From: Listeria cornellensis FSL F6-0969
Lineage (GTDB): Bacteria; Bacillota; Bacilli; Lactobacillales; Listeriaceae
Length of the DNA: 54,791 nucleotides
Direction of reading: 5' to 3'
NCBI RefSeq assembly: GCF_000525855.1
Contig: NZ_AODE01000012.1
Location: 1-54,791 of the forward strand
The stretch's first letter is position 1. Each line of letters begins with the position of its first letter. Positions 29,498 through 38,408 of this stretch are shown here, piece by piece. The position numbers and the translations under genes were made by a program. The notes below the pieces were generated by a model that was not told where the DNA came from, ran no database searches, and saw nothing but the letters and a program-made list of their open reading frames with translations.

Positions 29498-29787
29498 ATG
29501 TCGCATAGCTCGAAATAGAAATAATAGTTCACTTTATGAAGTACTGGTATAACTAAGGTTTCAAGGTTTTTTCATAGCAATATTTTCGTTTAAAAATCGA
29601 TTTTTAACAAGTGCATATGGCGTGAATAACAGGATACAGAACTTGTATTTCGCGATAAGAAAAGGGAGATGAAACATTGTTTAGTATGGTTCCTTACTTA
29701 TGATCCGCGGATGATGAATCTGGGGTGTTTTTTTTATTGGAGTCTAGCTTAAAAACTCGGCATAGGTAATTATGGGAGGTTTATTTT

Positions 29788-29865
29788 ATGATAATAATGC
29801 TGTTATTTGCGATTTTATTGTTGGGTTACTTAGTCTATGCGTTAATCCATCCGGAGAAATTTTAG
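29788..29865 (+). CDS. kdpF: KdpF small subunit of the K+-transporting ATPase
   Basis: 25-residue single-helix peptide, MIIMLLFAILLLGYLVYALI then HPEKF. The hydrophobic helix followed by xxPEKF at the C-terminus is the KdpF signature. ATG 29788 has GGGAGG upstream, and the stop is 18 bases before the kdpA ATG. It stabilises the KdpABC complex in the membrane. Too short for routine frame lists. Confidence 0.9.
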   Translation: MIIMLLFAILLLGYLVYALIHPEKF

Positions 29866-29883
29866 TTGAGGGAGATAAGAAAC

Positions 29884-31557
29884 ATGGAAATTTTACAAAT
29901 TGTTGTTGTCATTTTGATTTTGTTTTGCTTAATCAAGCCGCTTGGGACTTACATGTACAAGATTTTTGCGGGGACACCGACAAGGGGGAATCGCTTTTTT
30001 GAGAAAATAGAGTCCGGTATTTTCCGGTTGGCTGGTTTGAAAGAGCGCCCTGCGATGACTTGGAAACGGTATGCCTTTTCGCTCGTTTTAGTCAATGGAA
30101 TTTTGATGGTTGTTGGTTTTGTGATGGTTTTTATGCAAGGGCTTTGGGCGAATCCTGATGGTTTGAAGGGGCTTGATCTGACGCTTGCTTTTAATACGGT
30201 GATTAGTTTTATGACGAATACAAATCTGCAACATTATAGCGGGGAAACGGTGCTGACGAACATGACGCAGATGATGTTTATTACGATGATGATGTTCACG
30301 TCGGCGGCAAGTGGGATCTCGGTGGCGATTGCTTTTATTCGTGGGATTACGAGTAAGGGCGAGACGCTAGGCAACTTTTATGAGGATTTCACGAAGGCGA
30401 TAACGCGCTTATTGTTGCCGCTAGCTTTTATTTTGACGCTTGTTTTGGTTGGATTGGCGGTTCCGCAGACGTTGGCAAGCTCGCATGCTGTGACGACGCT
30501 AGAAGGCGTGAAGCAGACGATTGCGCTTGGTCCGGTGGCGTCGCTTGAAGCGATTAAACACTTGGGCACGAACGGCGGCGGGTTTTTCGGTGCTAACTCA
30601 GCGCATCCTTTTGAGAATCCGACGCCGCTCACGAATGTGCTAGAAATGCTGGCGATGTGGTGTATTCCTGCTTCTTTGACTTACACTTACGGTCGCTTCG
30701 CTAAAAATCAAAAGCAAGGCTGGGTCATTTTTTCAGCGATGTTTGTCTTGTTTATCGTGTTTCTCGGACTTATTTTCATGTCGGAAAAAGCGGGAAATCC
30801 GGTGTTGACGGAGCTTGGTGTTTCGAACGCACAGGGCAGTATGGAAGGCAAGGAAATGCGATTCGGACTCGGCGCTTCGACGTTGTTTAGTACGATTACG
30901 ACCGCGGCTACGACTGGTTCGGTGAATAATATGCATGACACATTGACGCCGCTTGGTGGTATGGGGACGCTCGCGCTGATGATGCTGAACGTAGTGTTTG
31001 GCGGTGATGGTGTTGGTTTGATAAACATGTTGATGTACGCGATGCTTGGTGTGTTTTTATGTGGGCTCTTGATTGGGCGTACCCCGGAATTTCTCGGCCG
31101 CAAAATTGAGCCGCGCGAGATGAAGTTGATTACGTTGACGCTTCTGATACATCCGATTATTATATTAGTCCCTACCGCTGTGGCCTTACTTACATCAGCG
31201 GGAACGGATGCAATCTCCAACCCTGGTTTTCACGGGATGACGCAGGTTTTGTATGAGTTCACGTCTTCTGCGGCAAACAATGGCTCGGGATTTGAGGGAC
31301 TTGGAGATAATACGGCGTTTTGGAATATAACGACGGGCATTGTGATGTTTTTAGGTCGGTACCTCTCGATTGTGCTTTTACTCGCGGTCGCTGGTTCGAT
31401 GACGCGCAAGCCATTTATTCCGGAAACGATTGGTACTTTTAGAACGGATAATGGCTTGTTTACTGGGATTTTAGTAATGGTTGTGCTCATTATTGGCGCC
31501 CTCACCTTCTTGCCAGTTCTCGTACTTGGACCGATTGCAGAAAGTTTAACTTTATAG
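29884..31557 (+). CDS. kdpA: K+-transporting ATPase subunit KdpA
   Basis: Potassium-binding channel-like subunit (SKT superfamily), about 557 residues. The four selectivity-loop regions are evident: TNTNLQHYSGE, NGGGFFGANSAHPFENPTP, TTGSVNNMHDTLTPLGG and SSAANNGSGFEGL. ATG 29884 (MEILQIVVV) follows GAGGGAGA; an in-frame TTG at 29866 is less likely. The kdpB gene follows after 12 bases. Start, length and loops are all regular. Confidence 0.95.
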   Translation: MEILQIVVVILILFCLIKPLGTYMYKIFAGTPTRGNRFFEKIESGIFRLAGLKERPAMTWKRYAFSLVLVNGILMVVGFVMVFMQGLWANPDGLKGLDLTLAFNTVISFMTNTNLQHYSGETVLTNMTQMMFITMMMFTSAASGISVAIAFIRGITSKGETLGNFYEDFTKAITRLLLPLAFILTLVLVGLAVPQTLASSHAVTTLEGVKQTIALGPVASLEAIKHLGTNGGGFFGANSAHPFENPTPLTNVLEMLAMWCIPASLTYTYGRFAKNQKQGWVIFSAMFVLFIVFLGLIFMSEKAGNPVLTELGVSNAQGSMEGKEMRFGLGASTLFSTITTAATTGSVNNMHDTLTPLGGMGTLALMMLNVVFGGDGVGLINMLMYAMLGVFLCGLLIGRTPEFLGRKIEPREMKLITLTLLIHPIIILVPTAVALLTSAGTDAISNPGFHGMTQVLYEFTSSAANNGSGFEGLGDNTAFWNITTGIVMFLGRYLSIVLLLAVAGSMTRKPFIPETIGTFRTDNGLFTGILVMVVLIIGALTFLPVLVLGPIAESLTL

Positions 31558-31569
31558 GAGTGTGTGAAA

Positions 31570-33600
31570 ATGGAGAAAAAGAACGTATTATTTAACCGCA
31601 AAATGATGCTCACTGCTGTGAAAGATAGCTTTGTGAAATTAAATCCAGTAGCGATGATTAAAAATCCAGTCATGTTTGTTGTCGAAGTTGGGACATTTGT
31701 TGTCTTGTTGTTAATGCTTTTTCCACAGTTTTTTGGGGTTACCGCTTCGATTGGCTATGAGTTGACGGTATTTCTAATTTTGTTAGTTACGATTTTATTT
31801 GCTAATTTTGCAGAGAGTTTGGCGGAAGGTCGCGGGAAGGCACAGGCGGATTCACTCAAAAAAACGAAGCAAGATACGATGGCAAAACTTATTCAAAAAG
31901 ATGGTTCGGTGAAGGAAGTTGTGGCCTCGACGTTGCACAAAGAGGACATTGTGCTTGTCGAAATGGGCGATTTGATACCGAGTGATGGTGAGATTATTGA
32001 AGGGCTTGCCTCGATTGATGAATCTGCTATCACCGGAGAATCAGCGCCTGTCATTAAGGAAAGTGGTGGTGATTTTGCTTCGGTTACGGGTGGTACGATG
32101 GTGCTCAGTGATTCGATTAAAGTTCGGATTGAGAGTAATCCTGGTGAGTCGTTTCTTGATAAAATGATTTCTATGGTCGAAGGTGCCAAGCGTCAAAAAA
32201 CACCGAATGAGATTGCGCTCACGATTTTGCTTATTACACTCACGATTATTTTTATGATTGTTGTGATCACACTTTATCCGATTGCCCGTTTTAATGGGGT
32301 CGAATTGTCCATTCCAACACTGGTTGCGCTTCTTGTTTGCCTGATTCCAACGACAATTGGCGCCCTACTTTCTGCGATTGGTATTGCCGGAATGGACCGG
32401 GTGACTCGTTTCAATGTCCTTGCGATGAGCGGGAAAGCCGTGGAAGCTGCCGGTGATATCAATACGATTATTTTGGACAAAACGGGAACGATTACGTTTG
32501 GAAATCGGATGGCGAGCGAATTTTTGCCTGTAGGAGGTCATTCGGTGGCGGAGATAGCGGAAATTGCTGCGATAAGTTCACTGAAAGATGATACGCCGGA
32601 GGGGAAATCGGTCTTGGCGCTTGCCAAACGAATGGTGATTGCGTTTCCTAGTGATGACGCGCAGATTGCTGAGGAAATTGAGTTCCAAGCAGAAACACGG
32701 ATGAGTGGGATTACGCTTCAAGATGGTCGTAAAATCCGAAAAGGTGCGGCGGATTCAATTAGTCGCTGGGTCGAGAGTCTTGGTGGAATTTTGCCAGTAG
32801 AAATGCAAGAAGTTGGTGACAGCATCGCGCGTCTTGGTGGTACGCCACTCGCCGTCTCTGTTGATTCGGAAGTCTACGGTTTTATTTATTTGAAAGATAC
32901 TGTGAAACCTGGGATGCAAGAACGATTCGCCGAGCTCCGCAAAATGGGAATCAAAACTATTATGTGTACTGGAGACAATCCGTTGACTGCCAAAACGATT
33001 GCGGCAGAGGCTGGTGTCGATTATTATATTGCTGAATCCAAACCCGAAGATAAGATCCAGGTCATTAAAGATGAGCAAGCGCTTGGCAAACTCGTGGCGA
33101 TGACTGGCGATGGAACCAATGATGCGCCAGCCCTTGCTCAAGCGGATGTTGGCCTCGCAATGAATTCTGGGACCATCGCTGCAAAAGAAGCGGCTAATAT
33201 GGTCGATCTTGACTCTGATCCGACGAAAATCATCGAAGTCGTGTCGATTGGTAAACAGTTGCTCATGACTCGTGGCGCCTTAACAACATTCAGTATTGCT
33301 AATGACATTGCGAAATATTTTGCGATCATTCCAGCTATGTTTGCCATCGCGATTCCTGCCATGAACAAACTAAATATTATGCAACTCGACTCCCCTACTA
33401 GCGCGATTATTTCGGCATTGATTTTTAATGCCATCATTATTCCGATTTTGATTCCACTCGCAATGAAAGGCGTCAAGTATGTACCGATGAAAGCTAGCAA
33501 GCTACTCAAAAAAAATCTATTCGTCTACGGTCTTGGCGGTGTCGTCGCCCCATTTTTTGGAATTAAAGTGATTGATATGGCCGTTTCGGTCTTTATGTAG
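31570..33600 (+). CDS. kdpB: K+-transporting ATPase subunit KdpB
   Basis: P-type ATPase that energises KdpA, about 676 residues. The phosphorylated aspartate lies in [13 protein letters not shown] (about residue 303), the actuator motif is [10 protein letters not shown], and the hinge is [23 protein letters not shown] 31570 has AGGAG nine bases upstream. It contains an A8 run (33509 region) that is in frame, so not every long A run in the window is erroneous. Confidence 0.96.
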   Translation: MEKKNVLFNRKMMLTAVKDSFVKLNPVAMIKNPVMFVVEVGTFVVLLLMLFPQFFGVTASIGYELTVFLILLVTILFANFAESLAEGRGKAQADSLKKTKQDTMAKLIQKDGSVKEVVASTLHKEDIVLVEMGDLIPSDGEIIEGLASIDESAITGESAPVIKESGGDFASVTGGTMVLSDSIKVRIESNPGESFLDKMISMVEGAKRQKTPNEIALTILLITLTIIFMIVVITLYPIARFNGVELSIPTLVALLVCLIPTTIGALLSAIGIAGMDRVTRFNVLAMSGKAVEAAGDINTIILDKTGTITFGNRMASEFLPVGGHSVAEIAEIAAISSLKDDTPEGKSVLALAKRMVIAFPSDDAQIAEEIEFQAETRMSGITLQDGRKIRKGAADSISRWVESLGGILPVEMQEVGDSIARLGGTPLAVSVDSEVYGFIYLKDTVKPGMQERFAELRKMGIKTIMCTGDNPLTAKTIAAEAGVDYYIAESKPEDKIQVIKDEQALGKLVAMTGDGTNDAPALAQADVGLAMNSGTIAAKEAANMVDLDSDPTKIIEVVSIGKQLLMTRGALTTFSIANDIAKYFAIIPAMFAIAIPAMNKLNIMQLDSPTSAIISALIFNAIIIPILIPLAMKGVKYVPMKASKLLKKNLFVYGLGGVVAPFFGIKVIDMAVSVFM

Positions 33601-33612
33601 GAGGGAAAAAAG

Positions 33613-34167
33613 ATGAAAGCACTAAGATTATGTCTCGTGTTCACCGTCCTATGCGGGCTGATTTATCCGCTCGCTGCAACCGGCGTCGCACAAGTTATTT
33701 TTCCAAGCCAAGCGAACGGTTCTCTGATTAAAAAAGACAACCAAGTCCTCGGCTCCAAATGGATCGGTCAAAATTTTGCATCAGAAAAATTCTTCCATGG
33801 CCGCGTTTCGTCGATTAAGAATGATGCCAGCGCAAGCGGTTCTAAGAATCTGGCACCATCGAATCCAGAACTGAAAAAACGCGTGGTAGCATCGATTGCG
33901 CGTCTTGAAAAAGAAAATCCAACGATGCAGCGTACCAATATTCCTGCTGACTTAGTCACGAATTCAGGCTCAGGACTTGATCCCGATATCTCCGTTACCA
34001 GCGCGGAACTACAAGTTGCACGTATCGCAGAAGCAAACAATCTAAAACCGGACGCTGTGCAAAAACTCGTAGCAGACAACACGACACCGCGCTCCCTTGG
34101 CCTTTTTGGTGAATCGCGCGTCAATGTTTTAGAACTAAATCTAGCCTTAGAAAAACTACTTGATTAA
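33613..34167 (+). CDS. kdpC: K+-transporting ATPase subunit KdpC
   Basis: 184 residues with one N-terminal membrane helix (LRLCLVFTVLCGLIYPLAATG) and the periplasm-side domain: GSKWIGQNFASEKFFHGR, ASGSKNLAPSNPEL and SGLDPDISVTSAELQVARIA, all standard. GGAGGG precedes ATG 33613, 12 bases after kdpB. KdpC raises the ATP affinity of KdpB. Confidence 0.95.
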   Translation: MKALRLCLVFTVLCGLIYPLAATGVAQVIFPSQANGSLIKKDNQVLGSKWIGQNFASEKFFHGRVSSIKNDASASGSKNLAPSNPELKKRVVASIARLEKENPTMQRTNIPADLVTNSGSGLDPDISVTSAELQVARIAEANNLKPDAVQKLVADNTTPRSLGLFGESRVNVLELNLALEKLLD

Positions 34168-34182
34168 GGAGGTCCAGCCGCT

Positions 34183-35386
34183 ATGTCCGAAGAATCTGAG
34201 TTTTCCTTTCGTCGCAAAAGTCCGGAAGAAATCCTTGCCGAAATTGAGCGCTTGAAAAAAGGGAAGCTGAAAATATATATTGGCTCGGCTCCTGGCGTCG
34301 GGAAAACCTATCGGATGCTCTCCGAAGCCCAAGACCTGCTTAAAGAAGGAATCGATGTCGTTATAGGCCTTGTTGAGACCCATCATCGACCAGAAACGGC
34401 GGCCATGATTGGTAATCTCGAAACGCTTGCCTTAAAGGAGATTCCCTACAAAGGCACCGTTTTCCAAGACCTAGATGTCGAAGCGATTTTAGCACGCAAT
34501 CCAGATGTCGTTGTGATTGACGAACTCGCGCACTCCAACATCCCTGGCTCCAAGCACAACAAGCGGTATCAGGATGTACTAGAAATCCTCGATCACCGTA
34601 TCAATGTTTTGTCCGCTGTCAATATTCAGCATTTGGAAAGCCTGCATGATACCGTGCAAACCGTTACCGGTGTCAAAGTTCGTGAACGCATTCCCGACCA
34701 TCTTTTGGACACGGCAAGCGAAGTCATCCTCATCGATGTCTCCGCTGAAACGCTTCAAAAACGGCTTCGAGAAGGGAAAATATACGCCAGTCATAAAATT
34801 AATCAATCCCTTGAAAATTTCTTCACGCAGCGTAACCTGTCCGCTCTTCGTGAAATGGCGCTTCGAGAAGTAGCTGATGACGTCGATGACAAAACAGACA
34901 AAACGGAAGCAAAACTCCGTGCCGCTGCTGTCAATGAGAAAATTCTTGTTTGTGTTAAAAATGATGACAATGCAGAGAAACTAATACGGCGTGGTTGGCG
35001 AATTGCCAATCGTTTACGAGCAGAGTTATTTATTCTAACTGCTATTCCAGGAGATTTTGGCGATTTGGATCCCTATACCCGTAAAAAATACGAGTCCTGG
35101 AAAAAACTTGCTAATGAATTCGATGCTCATTTTTTAGTTGAAACGAACCATAACCGCAAAATTTTTTAGCGTTATTACAGATGTAGCAAAAAAGCATCAT
35201 ATCACACAGATCATTCTCGGCCAATCGGTAAAAACACGATTAGAAGAACTCACGAAGGGCTCCGTTGTCAACGCGATTATGCGCGAAACGGACGGCATCG
35301 ATATTCACATTGTCGCAGATTCCAGAAAAAAATTAAAAAAAACAGGGTGGATATGCCAAATTTGGCGCATCCACCCTGTTTTTTAA
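34183..35386 (+). CDS. kdpD: Kinase-less KdpD: N-terminal sensor and USP domains only (frameshifted)
   Basis: N-terminal KdpD domain with Walker A GSAPGVGKTYRML and VVVIDELAHSN, followed by a universal-stress-protein-like domain (KILVCVKNDDNAEKLIRRGW). No membrane helices, GAF, HisKA or HATPase domains follow. A +1 base in the T6 run 35162-35167 breaks the frame; removing it continues to VITDVAKKHHITQIILGQS. A second extra A at 35326-35332 probably masks the true stop (TAA 35334-35336), since the given frame runs into the terminator. True length would be about 383 residues. The USP domain of S. aureus KdpD binds c-di-AMP; a similar role here is inference. No kdpE is nearby. Confidence 0.82.
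35342..35384. terminator. Bidirectional terminator between kdpD and tetR
   Basis: Stem ACAGGGTGGATATGCC / GGCGCATCCACCCTGT (one mismatch) with AAATTT loop, A-run on the left and T-run on the right. It serves kdp and the convergent tetR-type gene. Confidence 0.9.
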
Positions 35387-36038
35387 CTAATACCATTTAC
35401 GATACAGCTCACCGTCCGTTCAATCTCCGCATCGTCATCCCACTTGGCATCAGGCATAATCATAAATCGCGTCACCAAAAATCCAACAATATTCGTAATT
35501 AGTGTCCGCATAATCGTACTATTCGGCATCTCATTAATTTCCCCACGCTCTTTATAAAAACCAATAATCCGATCAAACTGCCCCTTCACATGCACCATAA
35601 ACACCTTCGAAAACTGCTCTCGCATCTCCTCGTGATACAACAATTCCTGCATATAAATCTTAATCACCTGGCTATTCTCACGCGCAAACTCAAACCGATT
35701 CCGAATAAGCGCCTTTAAAAAAGTCCGGAAATCAGGATATTCCTGCTCAAAAACCTCCGCCACAAAAGCCTGCGCTAAAAATGGCGCCACACTATCAATC
35801 ATAATCGGCACTGTAATCGACGTCAACAAATCCTTCTTCGTCTTATAATGTCTAAAAATCGTGCCCTCCGCAACACCAGCACGCTTCGCAATTTCACTCG
35901 TTGATGTCGCTGCAAAACCACGTTCCGCAAACAATTCAATCGCAGCCGCCACGATTTTTTTTCTGCTTCTCACTCATTTTTTTTATCCTGCTCCGCCACC
36001 TCTAACATTTGCGTCAGAATGTCTTTATTTTCACCCAT
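35383..36038 (-). CDS. TetR/AcrR family regulator (two frameshifts near the N-terminus)
   Basis: About 217 residues once one base is removed from each of the T8 runs 35955-35962 and 35977-35984. The frame then begins MGENKDILTQML and leads through MSEKQKKIVAAAIELF into the helix-turn-helix (FAATSTSEIAKRAGVAEGTIFRHYKTKKDL). The rest is an all-helical ligand domain. ATG 36038 has AAGGA nine bases upstream. It is the last gene of an ABC-exporter operon and most likely represses that operon through the palindrome at 37980-37993. Without the corrections a shorter frame from 35973 remains. Confidence 0.85.
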
Positions 36039-36053
36039 TTTCGCCATTCCTTC

Positions 36054-37223
36054 CTATATTTTACGATATTTTTTCAATGCAAAAATGTTTAGAATCATGA
36101 ATACGAGCGCAAATCCGACCAAAATGTAGAAATCCGTCGCAAAACCACTGAATCCCTCTCCCTTTACCATAATCGACGTCAAAGCATCCGCGCCATAATA
36201 AAGCGGCATAATGTGAGCGATCCACTGCAACCAATCCGCCATTCCCTCCAGCGGGAAAATCCCACAAAACAGCACTTGTGGCACAATCACAATCGGGATA
36301 AACTGCACAATTTGGAACTCATTATTCGCAAATGTCGACAGCAAAATCCCGAGCGTCAAAGCAACCATCGCGAGCATCAACGTAATCAACAAGACATACC
36401 AAATCGACCCCATCTGCACCATATCCAGCACATGAATCGAGTACAGCGCAACAATAATCGACTGCGCCAAAGCAAAAATACCAAATCCAAGCAAATATCC
36501 CGTTTCCAGTTCCCACCGTTTAATCGGCGTCGCCATCAACCGCTCCAAAGTCCCCGTTGTCCGCTCCCGCAAGAACGAAATTCCCGCAATCAAAAAGACA
36601 AAGAAGAAAACAAAGAAACCAATGAAAATCGGTCCAATCGTATCGAAAAACGTCGTATCCGCGTCACCATATATATAGGCCGTGTCGATTGATAATTGCT
36701 GTTGCTCCGGAAGCTTCAAATTCACCGTTGGAATATCCAATTGCTGCCCTGTTTGCGCCGCATACTGTTTCGCAATCGCTGCCAATGACTGCTGTATCTT
36801 CGCACTCGCCTCCTGCATTGACATACCCAACTGCTTCATCGCGTCCTTTTGCTCCGCCATCAAAGCCGCCTGCAACTTCATCTGAATCTGCTTACTAATA
36901 CCAGGATCACTATTCTCAAAAGTCAGCGTCACATCCGCGCCATCTTGCTTCACAAACGCATCCAGCCCATCCGACTTTATTGTCCCCTTCGCGTCTCCCG
37001 CAGAACCATACTGTTTCACAGACATATCGGTATCCTTGAGCTGTGTCACCATTGATGACGACACACCTTCCACACCAATTTTTGGCTTCACCGTATCCCC
37101 ATCAAATAAATAATTAATCAGCGTAATCAAAATAAGTGGCGCAATAAACATCAAAGCTAGTGTCCTTTTATCTCGTCTAAACTGATTCGCAATCCGCTTC
37201 ACAATCGCCATTACTCGCATCAT
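36054..37223 (-). CDS. ABC-2 type exporter permease
   Basis: 389-residue permease: N-terminal helix (TLALMFIAPLILITLINYLF), a large extracytoplasmic domain rich in Gln/Lys (about 45-190), and five C-terminal helices with the ABC-2 signature LRERTTGTLERLMATPIKRWE. Its start overlaps the ATPase gene end by 4 bases and tetR follows after 15 bases. Probable drug, peptide or lipid export; substrate unknown. Confidence 0.87.
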   Translation of the reverse strand: MMRVMAIVKRIANQFRRDKRTLALMFIAPLILITLINYLFDGDTVKPKIGVEGVSSSMVTQLKDTDMSVKQYGSAGDAKGTIKSDGLDAFVKQDGADVTLTFENSDPGISKQIQMKLQAALMAEQKDAMKQLGMSMQEASAKIQQSLAAIAKQYAAQTGQQLDIPTVNLKLPEQQQLSIDTAYIYGDADTTFFDTIGPIFIGFFVFFFVFLIAGISFLRERTTGTLERLMATPIKRWELETGYLLGFGIFALAQSIIVALYSIHVLDMVQMGSIWYVLLITLMLAMVALTLGILLSTFANNEFQIVQFIPIVIVPQVLFCGIFPLEGMADWLQWIAHIMPLYYGADALTSIMVKGEGFSGFATDFYILVGFALVFMILNIFALKKYRKI

Positions 37224-37945
37224 GATTTCGCACCCCCAAATTGCAAAAAGGCATCTTCCAATTTTCCAGTCGACGTCTGCGCTTCGAGTTCTGCAGGCGT
37301 CCCAACCGCGATAATTTTCCCATCACGAACCATCGCCAACCGATCACATTTTTCCGCCTCATCCATCACATGCGTTGTCACGAGAATGCACTTGCCTTCC
37401 CTCTTCAACATGTCCAGTTCCTCCCAAATCGACTTCCGCAATTCCGGATCAATCCCGACTGTCGGCTCATCCAAAATCAGCACATCAGGATCCTGCAACA
37501 TCGAAATCGCAAGCGACAACCGCCGCTTCATGCCTCCCGAAAAATCGCTCACCTGTTTATTCAATTCCCCTTCTAAATTCACAAGTTTTGCCGCATAAGC
37601 AATCCGTTCCTTACGCTTCGCACCCTTCAGTGAATATAACGCTGCAAAAAACTCCATGTTCTCCTTCGCCGTCAAATCAATATATAACGCATCCGATTGC
37701 GCCATATAACCAATATTCGCAATCACACTAAGATTTGGCATCCGCTTCTCCAACACCGTCACCTCGCCAGAATCCCCTTTTTCCATCCCAACAATGACTT
37801 TCACAAGCGTCGTTTTCCCGGCCCCAGAAGGACCAATCAATCCAAAAATTTCTCCCTTCGCCACTTCCAGTCCAATATCCGTTAAAATCTGTTTTTTCCC
37901 GAATGACACATCAAGACCTGCCACCCGGATCGCTACTTCTCCCAT
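37220..37945 (-). CDS. ABC transporter ATP-binding protein
   Basis: 241 residues with Walker A GPSGAGKTTLVKV, signature FSGGMKRRLSLAISM, Walker B VLILDEPTVGID and H-loop TTHVMDEAEKC. It is the DrrA/CcmA-like type that pairs with ABC-2 permeases. GAGGAGG precedes ATG 37945. First gene of the ATPase-permease-tetR operon, with an operator-like palindrome just upstream. Confidence 0.92.
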   Translation of the reverse strand: MGEVAIRVAGLDVSFGKKQILTDIGLEVAKGEIFGLIGPSGAGKTTLVKVIVGMEKGDSGEVTVLEKRMPNLSVIANIGYMAQSDALYIDLTAKENMEFFAALYSLKGAKRKERIAYAAKLVNLEGELNKQVSDFSGGMKRRLSLAISMLQDPDVLILDEPTVGIDPELRKSIWEELDMLKREGKCILVTTHVMDEAEKCDRLAMVRDGKIIAVGTPAELEAQTSTGKLEDAFLQFGGAKS

Positions 37946-37962
37946 TTCGAAAACCTCCTCTA

Positions 37963-38007
37963 GGTTAAAAAAACATAAATGAGTGATTACTCACTTTTAT
38001 TTTAACC
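37963..38007. promoter_or_regulatory. Inverted-repeat operator upstream of the ABC exporter operon
   Basis: A perfect TGAGT-gatt-ACTCA palindrome (37980-37993) sits inside a longer near-symmetric repeat, GGTTAAAA at the left matched by TTTTAACC at the right. It is 35 bases before the ATPase start and overlaps a plausible minus-strand promoter (TTTACT, 16 bases, TAAAAT). TetR-family operators have this form, and the operon ends with tetR, so autoregulation is likely. Confidence 0.65.
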
Positions 38008-38159
38008 TAAAAAAAATAAAAGTAAAGTAAAAAGCTGTACATAAGGGGTGAAAAAACATGGATATCCATCATAATACAAGTTTACAAGAAAGACTTAATT
38101 TACCCGCGTAGCCGTGCTATAATGAAGGAGTCGTCAACCTTCAAATGTCACGTTTCACT

Positions 38160-38293
38160 GAAGGGAGGTGTGTCCATTGATTCTGATTTTTTCCAGCATT
38201 GTTGCTCCGATTCTTGTAGGTGTAACGCTTGTCACTTATAAGTACTGGTTAGAACGTCGTAGCAACAAGAGTAACCGACGACCCAAGTTCTAA
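38160..38293 (+). CDS. Fst-family type I toxin peptide (CDS 38177-38293)
   Basis: A TTG-started 38-residue peptide, MILIFSSIVAPILVGVTLVT then YKYWLERRSNKSNRRPKF, coding 38177-38293, with AAGGGAGGTG upstream (the listed span includes this leader). A single hydrophobic helix with VAPILVG and a charged tail after W-L is the Fst/Ldr-like toxin pattern (compare the VxPIxVGxxL of the pAD1 Fst toxin). A -10 TATAAT at 38118-38130 lies 45-60 bases upstream. Fst toxins act at the membrane when the antisense RNA is lost. Function is by family; no experimental basis here. Confidence 0.82.
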
Positions 38294-38299
38294 CCACAA

Positions 38300-38342
38300 C
38301 AAAAGAACCCCGATGTCTTTGAGCAGCTTCGGGGCTCTTCGT
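38300..38342. terminator. Shared bidirectional terminator of the Fst toxin and antitoxin RNAs
   Basis: Stem AAGAACCCCGA / TCGGGGCTCTT with A-run before and TCTT after. In pAD1-type par loci the toxin mRNA and the antitoxin RNA converge on exactly such a terminator. Confidence 0.8.
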
Positions 38343-38365
38343 ATGTCCACTGATTCTTTTTCCTA
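38300..38365 (-). ncRNA. Predicted antitoxin RNA (RNA II) of the Fst locus
   Basis: A minus-strand promoter, -35 TTGAAA (38394-38399), 17-base spacer, -10 TAAGAT (38371-38376), would start an RNA near 38364 that ends in the shared terminator, about 65 nt. Its 5' part covers TATGTCCACTGATTCTTTTTCC (38342-38363), a direct repeat of the toxin start region TGTGTCCATTGATTCTGATT at 38170-38189. The RNA can therefore pair with the toxin mRNA at both the terminator and the start codon, the defining Fst architecture. Confidence 0.75.
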
Positions 38366-38370
38366 ACACC

Positions 38371-38399
38371 ATCTTAACACATTTTTTTCCCTTTTTCAA
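38371..38399 (-). promoter_or_regulatory. Promoter of the Fst antitoxin RNA
   Basis: -35 TTGAAA and -10 TAAGAT separated by 17 bases on the minus strand, between coaA and the toxin terminator. It would read only the small antisense RNA. Confidence 0.65.
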
Positions 38400-38408
38400 C
38401 ACCCTGGG

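Larger units (their letters stand above)
29239..29787 (+). other. Intergenic region and long leader ahead of kdpF
   Basis: About 550 bases. It holds the 115-bp repeat, a sigma-A promoter at 29469-29497, and an approximately 285-base leader before kdpF. In the leader a TTG-started mini-frame at 29678 (MFSMVPYL, with GGGAG upstream) and a small ATCCGCGGAT palindrome are followed by a T8 run near 29730. I do not recognise the c-di-AMP (ydaO) riboswitch consensus, but the length suggests post-transcriptional control. Confidence 0.45.

Noticed and set aside
29498-29787. c-di-AMP (ydaO) riboswitch before kdp
   Set aside because: The conserved ydaO motifs could not be found; only a long leader is supported.
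34604-34873. Extra plus-strand frame inside kdpD
   Set aside because: Overlaps the conserved KdpD ATPase region in another frame and has no recognisable features.
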